This document shows positions 54,842-64,000 of a DNA stretch of 64,000 bases, in pieces (positions within the stretch are counted from its first letter, which is position 1; every line of letters starts with the position of its first letter). Location of the stretch: the NCBI GenBank assembly GCA_003049465.1, contig PYSS01000133.1:36036-100035 (forward strand). Direction: 5' to 3'. This DNA comes from Magnaporthiopsis rhizophila. Taxonomy: Eukaryota > Ascomycota > Sordariomycetes > Magnaporthales > Magnaporthaceae. Position numbers and translations under genes: made by a program. The notes beneath the pieces are model-generated. The model had not been told where the DNA came from, did not search any database, and saw nothing but the letters and a program-made list of their open reading frames with translations.

Positions 54842-56822
54842 CCTGTTTAGGATGGGCGCGGGTGCAGTTGCGGCGGCTCAGTCTGTAGAGTGATCTGTTG
54901 GGACTTTGCTAGGTTGACGGCATGGGAAAGTCTCTAATGAGCACAAGGCGAATTACAGAGCTGGGAGCAGGGCTGCCTTCTCAGACCTCGACATCTCCTT
55001 GGATTGTTCGGATCAAGAATGATACCTGCTTCGTACGTTAACGCAGAGAACGCTGCAGGCTGTTCTAAACGCAAACGGCTCTCCTAATGTGGTACTTGGC
55101 TGCCAAATCCAGCGCGAAGTGAGCGACGCAGCATTCGTAAATAGATCGACCTTGGGTCCAGGCAGATTGTGCGACTGTTCATCCGACGTTGACGCGTTTG
55201 CCGCTGCCGCTGTTATGCCGTTGTTGCCTTGGCGATGACGGCGAAACCCTGGGAGCAGGGAAAATAACCAACCCTCCCCCGATTTGGAACGTTCAAAAAT
55301 ACGCGCGTCATTATGGATGGGCCGTCTCGGGCCGCAAGAGATGGCACTTGGACGGGCAATCGGATCGCCTAAGATGGATCCAATGAATGGTATGGAGACG
55401 GATTTTTGAGGGGTAAACAGCAAATCACAAAATTCCCGACGGGTGCATTGAGGGATGTGATGCGTCTTGTTTCCAATGATTTTGTCTGGTCCCCAGCTTC
55501 GAATCGCACCCCACAGGGATCGCCGAGATTAAACGCCAGAAAAAAAAGAAATTGTCCCGTTGCAAACAAAGATCAAACGACAGCAGTGTGTAACCATCAG
55601 ACCAGATACCAACGGGAGGTACTTTTGTTGGACCCAGCGACCTGGGACCTCACGCGATGATAGCATTGGCGATGAATCGAGTAGGAAAAGGGAGGGCCCG
55701 TTCTGGAGAGAGAGAGGCTAGAGATGGAAGGAGGGGATGAGGGCAGCCACTCATCTCACGCTATGGCCCGGCCCGGGCCTGCTTCCTCTCTTGGTGTGTT
55801 TGGCGACGGTATAGCGCCACCTGCCGTCTTGGAGAGATTGTGCGCATATGTGTGGCTTTCGCGTACAAGGTACCTAGCGCCGAGAGAGTACCACCTACCC
55901 AAGACGGGTACACGATACTACCGTAGCATCAGTGGAAGCGAGTGACAGCGGGAGAAGCACGGAAACGGGCAAAGGCGCGGTCGCAAGTGGCATGTCGCAT
56001 AAGCAAAGCACCTGTTGGCCGCAACGGTGGCTGGCTGGCTGGCTGGCGCAGGGCGGGTGGGCGGTCCCCATCAATGCTGGCATGAACTTGAAGCTTTGCC
56101 CCACGTGCTTTGCCGAGCAGAAACGAGAAGGTCAGGGCTTTATCGTCGAAAGCCGCTTTTTAGTCAACGGATGAGACGTCCGTCCGAGACCGAATGGGAC
56201 GAATTTCAGCAGTGGCCTCGAGTCAGTGCTCCCCGGTCAAGATCAGGGGATGCGACCCTCTTCCCCAGCGCATCTTGTCGGCTCTCTCATGGACCAGGGG
56301 TCAGCCTTGCTGTTTGCCCATCGCGGATTCCGAATCGAGACCAGGGTCGCCGACATAACCTTGAGGTGCGACCCGCCGCGGCCCAGGCACGGACGGGGGC
56401 AGTTATAGTGATTCTGTGCGTATTGGCAGGCAGACGCGGACGAGGATAGTGATGGTGGCGCTGACCACCCGCATTAACTTTTGCCGCGCCCCGTTCCGTA
56501 ATATTATACGCGCAACGTCGTTGTTTTGTTCACTTGCTCGGCATCGACCCAGGCCGTCCAAACACCCCGGGCTTATAATGAACAATGGTAGGGCGCGGTT
56601 TTGTGGCGCCACAACGGGCCGTTCCCCGGGCCATGCGATAGTTATACCTACTGCCGGCACCCCCCTTCCCGCACCCTCTCGGGAGATAGAAAGAAAGGAG
56701 GAAGACGCATCGCGGGATGTGATGACGCCTATGGGCCTGTGCGAAGAACCAGCCGCCGCTCGCCCTCGCAGCACAACACCGACCTGGAGCCCAGCCGCGC
56801 TGGCCGCCCAACAACAAAAGAG
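54842..56822. other. Long intergenic region, no gene seen
   Basis: About 2 kb. A short run of four GGCT repeats occurs near 56029-56044. Small open frames exist on both strands without recognisable domains. The right end is the presumed promoter of the rhodopsin-domain gene. Confidence 0.4.
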
Positions 56823-57974
56823 ATGGACGAAACCAAAGGCCCCCTCATCGTGGCGACCGCCTGGTCCTTCACCGCCGCCTCGCTCGGATTCATGGTCCTG
56901 CGCTTCTGGGCCAAGACGGCGAGGTCCGGCGGCTCCCTCTGGTGGGACGACTGGATCCTGCTGGCGTCGTGGGTCCTCACGTACGCGACGGCGCTGATCA
57001 ACACCATCATGGTGTACGCGCTCGGCTCGGGCAAGCACGTCTTCGCGGTCGACCCGCGCAACCTGGGCCCGCTGACGCTGATGGGCAACGTTGCCGGCAC
57101 GACGTCGATCCTGGCCGCCCAGCTGAGCAAGACGTCCTTCGGCCTCACCCTCCTCCGCATCTCGATCGACCGCTGGATCCGCGCCGCCGTCTGGTTCTCC
57201 ATCGTCACCATCAACCTCGCCATGACGGCCAACTTCCTGGTCCAGTGGCTGCAGTGCTTCCCCTCGGAGAAGTACTGGAACCCGACCGTGCCGGGCACCT
57301 GCTGGGCTCCCGGGGTCCAGTCCCTCATCTCGCTCGTCATGGCCGCCTACTCGGGCGGTATCGACATACTGCTGTCGCTGGTTCCATGGAAGATTGTCAT
57401 GTCGCTGCAGATGAAGCGCGCCGAGAAGATTGGCGTCGCCTCAGCCATGAGCATGGGTATCTTGTCAGTCGTCTCCTCCTCCTTCTCCTCCCTGCCCGGA
57501 AGCCTTGGCTGTGGCTGACTTTGTGCCTACTCATCTATAGTGCTGGCGCTGCTGCCTGTCTTAAGGCGGCCTACATACCGGCACTCGCAGCGGGCGACTT
57601 CACTTGTGAGTCTCCGTCCGTTCTACTACTACCGTGAACCCACCGTCAGCCTCGCTAACCAACGCCACCGTGCTGTCATAGTCGACTCGGCCGAGCTGCT
57701 GGTTTTCTCCTACGTCGAGATCGGCCTGAGCATCATCGCGGCGTCCATTCCGGCTCTAAGGGTGCTGGTTCGCGACAAGATCAACTCCACAAGGCAAGCC
57801 TCCAAGGGAACGTACAGGCAATCCCAATCAACCATGGCATCAAGGCCTTGGACTGCAAAGCGGAGGGAGGATATGGAGGCCCTGGCGCCGAACGAGATTC
57901 GCCAAAAGGTTTCCTTCACAGTCGAGTACGAGCACGGGAGCCCCCGCGGCGAGCAGGCCCATAATTTTGTATAG
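56823..57974 (+). CDS. Rhodopsin-domain integral membrane protein (PTH11/SAT4-like)
   Basis: Three exons (56823-57463, 57541-57605, 57682-57974) with in-phase introns (GTCAGT..CTATAG, phase 2; GTGAGT..TCATAG, phase 1) give 332 residues. Seven helices are evident. Family landmarks are WWDDWILLASWVL after helix 1, the GSGKHVFAVD loop (equivalent to GxGrHiw), LSKTSFGLTLLRIS in helix 3, the second-loop cysteine pair CFPSEKYWNP and GTCW, and the final helix VFSYVEIGLSIIAASIPALR. The C-terminal tail is basic and disordered. No CFEM domain is present. Likely a plasma-membrane receptor-like protein with unknown ligand; the second of the CFEM-less type in this window. Confidence 0.88.
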
Positions 57975-58370
57975 AAAGGTTGTGATACCCTCCCTGGTTT
58001 GACGTGCGTGTAGTCAGTCTACTTGCGTCAAACGGGTACGAAGAACGATGAATTTTTACGATACTCGAAGAGCATAGTGATATCATGGGTTTGGATCTTG
58101 AAGGCTTGGGAACCCCGGGCGAGGAATTCCGATTCATCGCTTGGATGAGTGCTAGAAGTTTTGTATAAATTAATACGCTGTCTTTCCGGGTTGTAGCGGG
58201 TTTCCGAACGGCACGTTGTGCACCGACCTGGCAATTTGCCCCTCATTGCTTTGGTGGAATATGTAGACCGCGAAGCGGCTCGATTTGTTCCTTGATCTGG
58301 CGTCCCTGCCAAGGCCATCCGAGTTTGCGCTCAAGCACTGGCTGGGCTGCCTAGGGCTGGTAAATTCTCC
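57975..58370. other. Intergenic region, no gene seen
   Basis: About 400 bp between two co-oriented genes, holding the 3' flank of the receptor-like gene and the promoter of the rhodanese-domain gene. Confidence 0.4.
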
Positions 58371-59108
58371 ATGATCCGAGCCGCCAGGGGCCCACGCCTG
58401 CGGGGTTTGGCTGGCATAGCCAGCCCGCCCAAGAGACCACCACCACCTATCAAAGGCTGGTCGACCAAGCGACAGACGGTTGGCTTTCGGATTCGTGAAT
58501 TGCAGTCGCAAAAATTCAAGCAAAGCCTGGGAACAGGGATGGCGAACGAGCAGCAAAAACCCGAGGCGCAGCAGCCCTGGTGGGCGGCGTTCCCTGCCCC
58601 GAAATCCGACTGCCCCAGCCTGGAGCCGGCCGAGGTGCTCAAACTGCTGGACGAGAGGGGCAAGGACGCGGTCACGCCAAAGGATTGGCTGCTCGTCGAC
58701 GTCCGCCGGACCGACTGGGAGGGCGGCACCATCGCGACGTCCATCAACCTGCCTGCCCACACCCTGTACCAGACTCGCAGGGTCGTTTACGACCTCTGCA
58801 AGAGAGCAGGCGTGAAGAGGATCATTTTCTACTGCGGTAAGGTTCTCGCTACGGGATCCTTCCGGCTTCGGCCTAGTTGACAAGAGTCCGAGCGCTGACC
58901 CAATGGCAACATCGGGGCACCAGGATCCTGCTCCCACGGCGGCAGGGGCTGGAAATGCGCCGGGTGGATGCAGGACTTCTTCGATGAGGTGGGCGAAAAT
59001 GAAATCAAGGCATTCACCCTCGCGGGCGGAATCAAAGGATGGGTGGCGCAATATGGGAGCAGGCAAATGGAATGGTACGAGGCGACACCATGGGAGCAGT
59101 CAAAATAG
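58371..59108 (+). CDS. Rhodanese-domain protein (Cdc25/Acr2-like)
   Basis: Exons 58371-58836 and 58924-59108 (intron GTAAGG..CACCAG, phase 1). From the ATG at 58371 it has 216 residues with an Arg-rich, acid-poor N-terminus that could be a mitochondrial presequence; from the internal ATG at 58539 it has 160 residues, the usual family size. The single rhodanese domain shows LLVDVRRTDWEGGTI (CH2A-like motif), INLPAH, and the active-site loop FYCGSCSHGGRG right at the splice junction, then FTLAGGIKGW. The catalytic Cys is followed by seven residues before Arg, two more than the CX5R loop of Cdc25/Acr2 proteins. Fungal relatives include arsenate reductase Acr2 and Cdc25-like small phosphatases; sulfurtransferase activity is also possible. 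Confidence 0.85.
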
Positions 59109-59456
59109 AGGCTCGCTAGGTAGCCGATGACTCCCTCCATCAAGCGTTTTTCTTTTTGTCTCAACCGCCGGGTATCATTCCTCATCCGGAAAAACAAGGT
59201 CCCTCTATCATATCTCGGAAAAAACAAACGCCTCATAAAGGGCACACAGGTCCCTCGACCATGGACAGGCGAGGTAGGCCGAAATGTGCGTAATCGAGAG
59301 ACCGCCGGGGCACGCGTCAGCTTCCCCGCGTAGAAAGCCCATGGGTGAGCCGATGCAGGGCAAGGTCCTGGGTTCCTTTGTGGCCGTAGCCCCCAGAATA
59401 CTCCCAATGTCGGTGTGGTTGGTGCCTGAGCGGCATAACTTGCTTCGTGTGGCCGA

Positions 59457-59864
59457 TTACCTGCCGCCGCCTCCGTGGCCACGGTCGTCGCCTCCTATAC
59501 GCTCCATCGCCTCCAGCATGACAACCGAGTTTCCACGAATGACCTAAGCAGGAGAAAGGAAACCGCACAGAGTTAGCTATGCGACAAAGTTCCGGGCGGA
59601 TCTGGTTACGCACCACCATGCCGAGCTTGGCCTTCTCTCCGCCATCCTTCTCCTCAAAGGCGTCGTCGAGCACGATGTTGAGGAATACGTCGTAACCGCG
59701 CACCACGCCGACGACTTTGCGGGAGCCGTTCAGCTGCACGAAGACCTTCTTGTCGAGGTACTGCGGTGAGAGAGAAGATGCCGTCAGCATGAGTGCCCTG
59801 CGAAGAGAGCGAGTGGGCACAAAAGAGTCTGTACCTTTTTCAGTTCCGGCTGTGCGGGCGCCAT
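59457..59864 (-). CDS. SMX2: Small nuclear ribonucleoprotein G (SmG)
   Basis: Core Sm-ring subunit of U1, U2, U4 and U5 snRNPs, nuclear. Three exons: 59864-59835, 59760-59614 and 59543-59457; both introns (GTACAG..CCGCAG; GTGCGT..GCTTAG) are phase 0. Length is 87 residues, close to yeast and human SmG. Sm motif 1 is FVQLNGSRKVVGVVRGYDVF, continuing LNIVLDDAFEE; Sm motif 2 is VIRGNSVVMLEAM. The start MAPAQPELKK and the insert EKDGGEKAKLGMVV are typical of SmG rather than Lsm7. A short Gly/Arg tail follows. It is divergent from NTR2, and the two introns within so short a gene are notable for a splicing factor. Confidence 0.95.
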
Positions 59865-60224
59865 TTTGTAATCTTGGGGTGGTGCTGCAGGAGCAAAGAT
59901 GACGACTGGAGACGGTCTTGGTTGGGAGAAGGACCTTTGCGAGAGATGTGCAGTTGAGGCCAGGCGCGTTTCCAAAAATGACGGCGCTGCTGCAGAGCTT
60001 CAAATCGCGGGCCGACTTTCATGGTGGGTTGGGATGGAGCTCCCGCCTGCTCCACGTGCCGATAAGATAAGACTTTACTTGTTTCCTTGTCGCGCCTCGG
60101 CGTGTCCCTGCCTTTGAAATGTCGTCACGAACAACCCCTAGCCGGCAATGCAAGGGCACGTTTCCCTTTCTCTTACGAGTACATTTTGCAGTCAGCCCGA
60201 CAGCTTCTGTCCTTTGCCAGCCCC
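59865..60224. promoter_or_regulatory. Divergent promoter shared by SmG and NTR2
   Basis: 360 bp separate the two start codons, so both spliceosome genes draw on one short region. No individual element could be assigned. Confidence 0.6.
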
Positions 60225-61952
60225 ATGACGCTCTTCACGTCGAAGCGCAAGCCGCGGGCGATACGGACCTTTGGGACCGACGACGAGGACGACCATGGGA
60301 AAGACGCGCCAAGTAAGCAACCGCAAGACGCGGGGCGAGGCGAGCCCGCAAAAGAAGGTATGTCTGTTCCCCCGTCTCTGAGTCCCCACGCGCAATAGCA
60401 GGCTCTTGCTGATCATGAGCAAAGTCGACTAATACGAATCCGATTTATCTCCCCTACAGGCCTGTCCTCGACGACCTCGGTGCCGGTCAAGTTCACGAAG
60501 CGTCCGTTCAAGCAATCGTCGCTCCGCAAGAGCATCAACGCCGAGGATGCTGCCGCCTTGGCAAGCGACCTCGGCCAAACTACAGAGTCCGTCCAGGCAC
60601 CCGCCCCTGCGACCGTCGGTGCAGCCAGTGGCGGCGCTGACGAGGACGAAGACGGCCCCGTTGTGGTGAAGCCATCTCTCAGCCGCGCCGGATCAACAAA
60701 GCAGAAAAAGAAACGGTTGTCCAGCAGATTATCTTTCGGCGGCGACCCCGTGGCCGCCGGGGATGATGATGGTGGCGGGGGTGCCTTTACAACCCCCAAA
60801 AAGGCGGGTCTGTCGTCGAGAGCGCTCGAGAACAGCGCGCTGAGGAATCGTCTACCGATCGGCGGCAGGCAGCCGACGGCAAGCAGCAGCCACGCCCCCG
60901 ATGACGACGACGACTCGCGGCCGCGCTACAGCAAGGAGTACCTGGACGAGCTGGCCAACAGCACCCCCAACACGCCGCGGGACCTCTCGACGCTCAAGAT
61001 CAGCGGCGATTACGACGAAGCGATGGAGCTGGACCTCGCCGAGCTCGACGGCGCCCTCGTCGTGCCGAGCGCCGAGCTGTCAGGTCTGCAGCAGCAACGG
61101 TCGGGACCGGACCCGGCAGGACCCGCGGTGCTGACCGAGGCCGAGATCCGCGAGCGCAAGGAGCGGCGCGCGCGGCTCGCCCGGGAGGAGGACTTCATGT
61201 CGCTCGACGGCTCCGATGAGGACGGCGACTACATCTCCCTCCGGCCCAAGACCAAAAAGAAGGACGAGTCGCGGCTCGTGGCTGAGGACGAGGACCTGGG
61301 CGAGGGTTACGAGGAGTTCGTCGAGGATGGGGGTCTCTCGCTAGGCAAGAAGGCGGAGCGCGAGGCGCGCCGGCGACGCCGCGCCGCGATGGCCGAGCTC
61401 ATCGACGCCGCCGAGGGCGAGGGCGGTAAAGGTGGCGTCGGCGGAAATGGCAACTCAAGCGACGGAGACGACTCGGAGGCTGAGCGCCGCGCCGCCTACG
61501 AAGAGGCCCAGACTCGTGCCGGCATGGACGGCCTGCAGCGGCGCAGGAAGGACGAGTCCGGTAGTGGGAGCGGACGGGGCACGGGCGTCGCCGAGATACC
61601 TCGTCTCAAGCCCTTGCCGGATCTGGGCGAGTGCTTGTCTAGGATGCGAGAGGTGCTGCAGGGGATGGAGAGGGACGTGGCAGCCAAGCAGCGGCGCATC
61701 GCCGAGCTGGAGAAGGAGAAATCGGAAATCACGGCTCGCGAGGCGGAGGTCCAGGCGGTGCTGGACCAGGAGGGAAACAAGTATCAAGCAGGACCGGGAT
61801 CATTATCAGCCCTGCCGATGCCTCCTGGTAGTGCTGCTCAGTCGCCGCTAAGGCCGCTGCCGGCTGGGTTTGGCGTTGATACTCCAACCCAACGGGGACT
61901 GGAGAGCTTCGGCACACCAACGAAGAGGCCAGATGCAGAGGATGTTGGTTAG
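60225..61952 (+). CDS. NTR2: NTR2-domain protein (nineteen complex-related protein 2, spliceosome disassembly)
   Basis: Exons 60225-60357 and 60460-61952 (intron GTATGT..CTACAG, phase 1) give about 541 residues. The N-terminal opening SKRKPRAIRTFGTDDEDD, the basic KFTKRPFKQSSLRKSI, RYSKEYLDELANSTPNTP and the helical EIRERKERRARLAREEDF are the hallmarks of the fungal NTR2 domain, which partners Ntr1 and the helicase Prp43 to release the intron lariat and disassemble the spliceosome. Long acidic and Gly/Ser-rich segments are disordered, and a coiled coil (MERDVAAKQRRIAELEKEKS) lies near the C-terminus. The protein is much longer than yeast Ntr2, as usual in filamentous fungi. A possible alternative donor GTAAGC lies at 60313. 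Confidence 0.88.
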
Positions 61953-62244
61953 AGCCCGCAGTGGTATTTGATGTCAACAACATGAGAAGATGATGGCATT
62001 GAAAAATACAGTAGAACAATGGAGCAACCTAAAAAATGGCAGAGATGGTTGACACAAATCACCAAGAGCCATATACAAAATTTCCCAAGACGCCGAAATG
62101 ACCCCGGTCAGCGACGTGTAGTCTGCCGCAGCCTGTGCTTCCCAGCCGTGTGCCGCACTCCCTGGTGGTTGCCATTACGAACAAAGAACAGATCGCGAAG
62201 TTGGTCTAATCAGAGATAATGTACAAACTACCTAGGTAGCCCTT

Positions 62245-63554
62245 TCATTTGCCAGGACGGCTGACGCCAGCCCCGATAACGCCGGGGAGCTTTTCCTCGC
62301 CAACGGTGAACAGCATGCCGATAGCCATAGAAACCAGGCCGATAAGGGCAACAGTGAGGAACGTGATGAGCCAGAAAGGGGTGCTGATGTCCCTCTTCTG
62401 GCACGTCTTGCCGCCCCAGAAAGCCCTCGTGTTGCCTTCCTTGGTGGGGAGGCAGTGGCACGAGAAGCACACGGGGTCGCCCTTGGCGACGGAGGTGTTG
62501 GTTCCCGTGAACTTGTTGAGGCACTCGCCGTGGTCCGAGCAGCCGGCGGTAGCATTCTGGCAGGCCGAGAGGCTGGCGAAGCAGGCGGGGATGCGACGGT
62601 TGGAGGCCGCTCCGCCGGCGGCGAGGTGGGAGACGCCGGACGAGGAACTCTGAACGCCCCCTGACTTTTTGGGAAGCTTCTCGCCAAGCACCGACTCGAA
62701 CTGGCGGCGGCGAAGCTCCGACGCGTCGGCCTGCTGCGTGGTCCACTCCTTGGACCCGGCCGTCCGGCTGCTCTCGGGCATGAGGACGATAATAGCCTGC
62801 ATGTCGTTGTCTACCGAGTCGAGCAGGCTATCGAGGTTGGATACGATGTTCGACACCACCGATGGTTGCTATCCAAATAATACGCATTAGCTTATTCGCT
62901 CACCTTGGCCCGTATTTCTTGACGTCGGAGAGAACGGAAGCACCACGTCTGGGACAGTCATAAAATGGGAAGCACGCATACCCTCGCAACATCGTACTTG
63001 GCAAACAGCGACGCGCCTTGCCAGCACTTCTTGTCACCGGGCCGCAGGACGGCCTCGACGTCGGCCGCGTCGCTGCACTTGGACGCAACGCCGAGGAAAT
63101 CCCGATCGGCCAACTCCTGGTTCGCCTTGGCCGACGGCGGGTCGTCGATGACAAAGGACAGCCGCTGACCACGGCGCTCCAGGCCCTTCTTGAGCTCGTT
63201 GATGTTGTCGTCGGTGGTGCCCTCAAGCATGAGCACGAGAGACGGGTCGCGACGGCCCATGCTGAACAGGTGCGCAGGCTCGCGGCCAAATTCGAGGATG
63301 TGCGTCAGGGCGCGGTCCCGGTCCATGGCGTCGGGCAGGTCGGCCGACACGCTCGAGTGGTCATCGCCGTTGGTGATCCGCTGCAGCAGGATGTGCCGGG
63401 CGAGCTGGCGCGGGATGTGCGGAGGGTCGTCCTTGTTCGAGGGCTTTGATCGGTCCGAGAGGGCGTATACCTCGGCGTGAGTCGACGCCTGCGCCGACGC
63501 AAGCGCGAAGCCCGCAAGCGAGAGGGATGTGACGGTTGCCGTGCACCACTTCAT
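62245..63554 (-). CDS. Vps3844-type (DUF3844) membrane protein
   Basis: Exons 63554-62982, 62948-62904 (tentative) and 62868-62245, about 413 residues. The start at 63554 opens a signal peptide (CTATVTSLSLAGFALASAQA); the frame stays open further upstream without improving it. The luminal part is helical. The C-terminal DUF3844/Vps3844 domain is clear: an EGF-like cysteine block (CFASLSACQNATAGCSDHG, then CLNKF, FSCHC), WGGKTCQKRDIS, a membrane helix (FWLITFLTVALIGLVSMAIG) and the conserved end GEEKLPGVIGAGVSRPGK. Proteins with this domain sit in the ER or secretory pathway and have been linked to vacuolar sorting. The middle exon is consistent in phase, but another frame of it looks more protein-like, so its boundaries are uncertain. 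Confidence 0.85.
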
Positions 63555-64000
63555 GATTGCAGCCGCGGCGAGTTGGATGATGGGCTGGCTGCCGATGAAG
63601 AGGGTTGGTAGTGTTGAGGTGTTGTTGGTTTCAATTATGATTCGAAGCTTGAAAGGCCGCTTGCCGAACAACCCCTTGCTCGCAGCTTGTTTGGCGTGGT
63701 GAGGCGCACGGACCAACAGTGATCCGCTTAGGTCTGCTGTAAACGCGGCGGACCATCCATGTCGTCAACACAGGCTCAGACACAACGGGGAAGACAGCTT
63801 ACTTACGTAACCCGGAATGTTCTGGTTCAGGTGGCGGGCCGCCCTTTCAGGTGCCGTCTGCAAAGTGAAATCACGCCGCCGCGGGATACTTTTGGGGCAG
63901 CCGGCAACGGTGCCAGGACTCGCCGCCCAACCCAACCCGCTTCGCCCTCCTCGATCGCAAACCAACCCCGACCTCTATCACTCTCCTAAAAACCCACAAC
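63555..64000. promoter_or_regulatory. Upstream region of the Vps3844-type gene
   Basis: Presumed promoter and leader of the minus-strand gene, running to the window edge. No other gene is supported here. Confidence 0.45.

Noticed and set aside
55013..55423. A 136-codon minus-strand frame
   Set aside because: No domain, no splice-consistent neighbours and no start context that supports a gene.

Overview
The window is a nuclear segment of a filamentous ascomycete (Pezizomycotina, most likely a Sordariomycete). The evidence is many short GT-AG introns (about 45-130 nt) in GC-rich genes and families typical of such fungi: Zn2Cys6 regulator, CFEM/rhodopsin-type receptors, an AA9 lytic polysaccharide monooxygenase, GH55 glucanase, a HeLo-domain protein and DUF3844. 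A single dispersed 5S rRNA gene and an intronless tRNA-Arg(ACG) are present. I see no recognisable transposon, CRISPR array or secondary-metabolite core enzyme.

Layout. 0-16 kb: a rhodopsin-fold receptor-like protein; a TPR-SET protein; a D-serine dehydratase and a RidA deaminase around an alpha/beta hydrolase; an anion:cation-type MFS permease; and a CFEM-domain receptor whose exon phases do not all join. 16-22 kb: a ceramide synthase, a secreted AA9 LPMO with a Cys-Asp-rich repeated tail, and a decayed GH3 beta-glucosidase. 22-31 kb: a compact group that reads as a gentisate catabolic cluster (FAH-family hydrolase, GFA-domain protein, gentisate 1,2-dioxygenase, Zn2Cys6 regulator, sugar-porter-type transporter). 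32-37 kb: GH55 exo-beta-1,3-glucanase and an F-box/2EXR-like protein. 37.6-46 kb: a degraded, gene-poor stretch with a frameshifted HeLo gene, an unidentified convergent gene, the 5S gene beside an N, an SDR pseudogene and the tRNA. 46-52 kb: a secreted beta-lactamase-fold protein, a flavin (Baeyer-Villiger-like) monooxygenase and a trypsin-like protease. 54-64 kb: a kinase-fold protein, another rhodopsin-fold protein, a rhodanese-domain protein, SmG divergent from NTR2, and a Vps3844-type (DUF3844) membrane protein.

Functional links. D-serine dehydratase produces 2-aminoacrylate, the classic RidA substrate, 2.2 kb away. Gentisate dioxygenase and the FAH-family enzyme can supply the first and last steps of gentisate to fumarate plus pyruvate, with a regulator and a transporter alongside. 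SmG and NTR2, both splicing factors, share one short divergent promoter.

Several loci carry single-base reading-frame breaks, three at GGG runs, and two N bases sit in or beside repeats. Some broken genes may therefore be sequencing or assembly errors rather than true pseudogenes. Exon coordinates below were derived by eye from splice motifs, phase and protein continuity.
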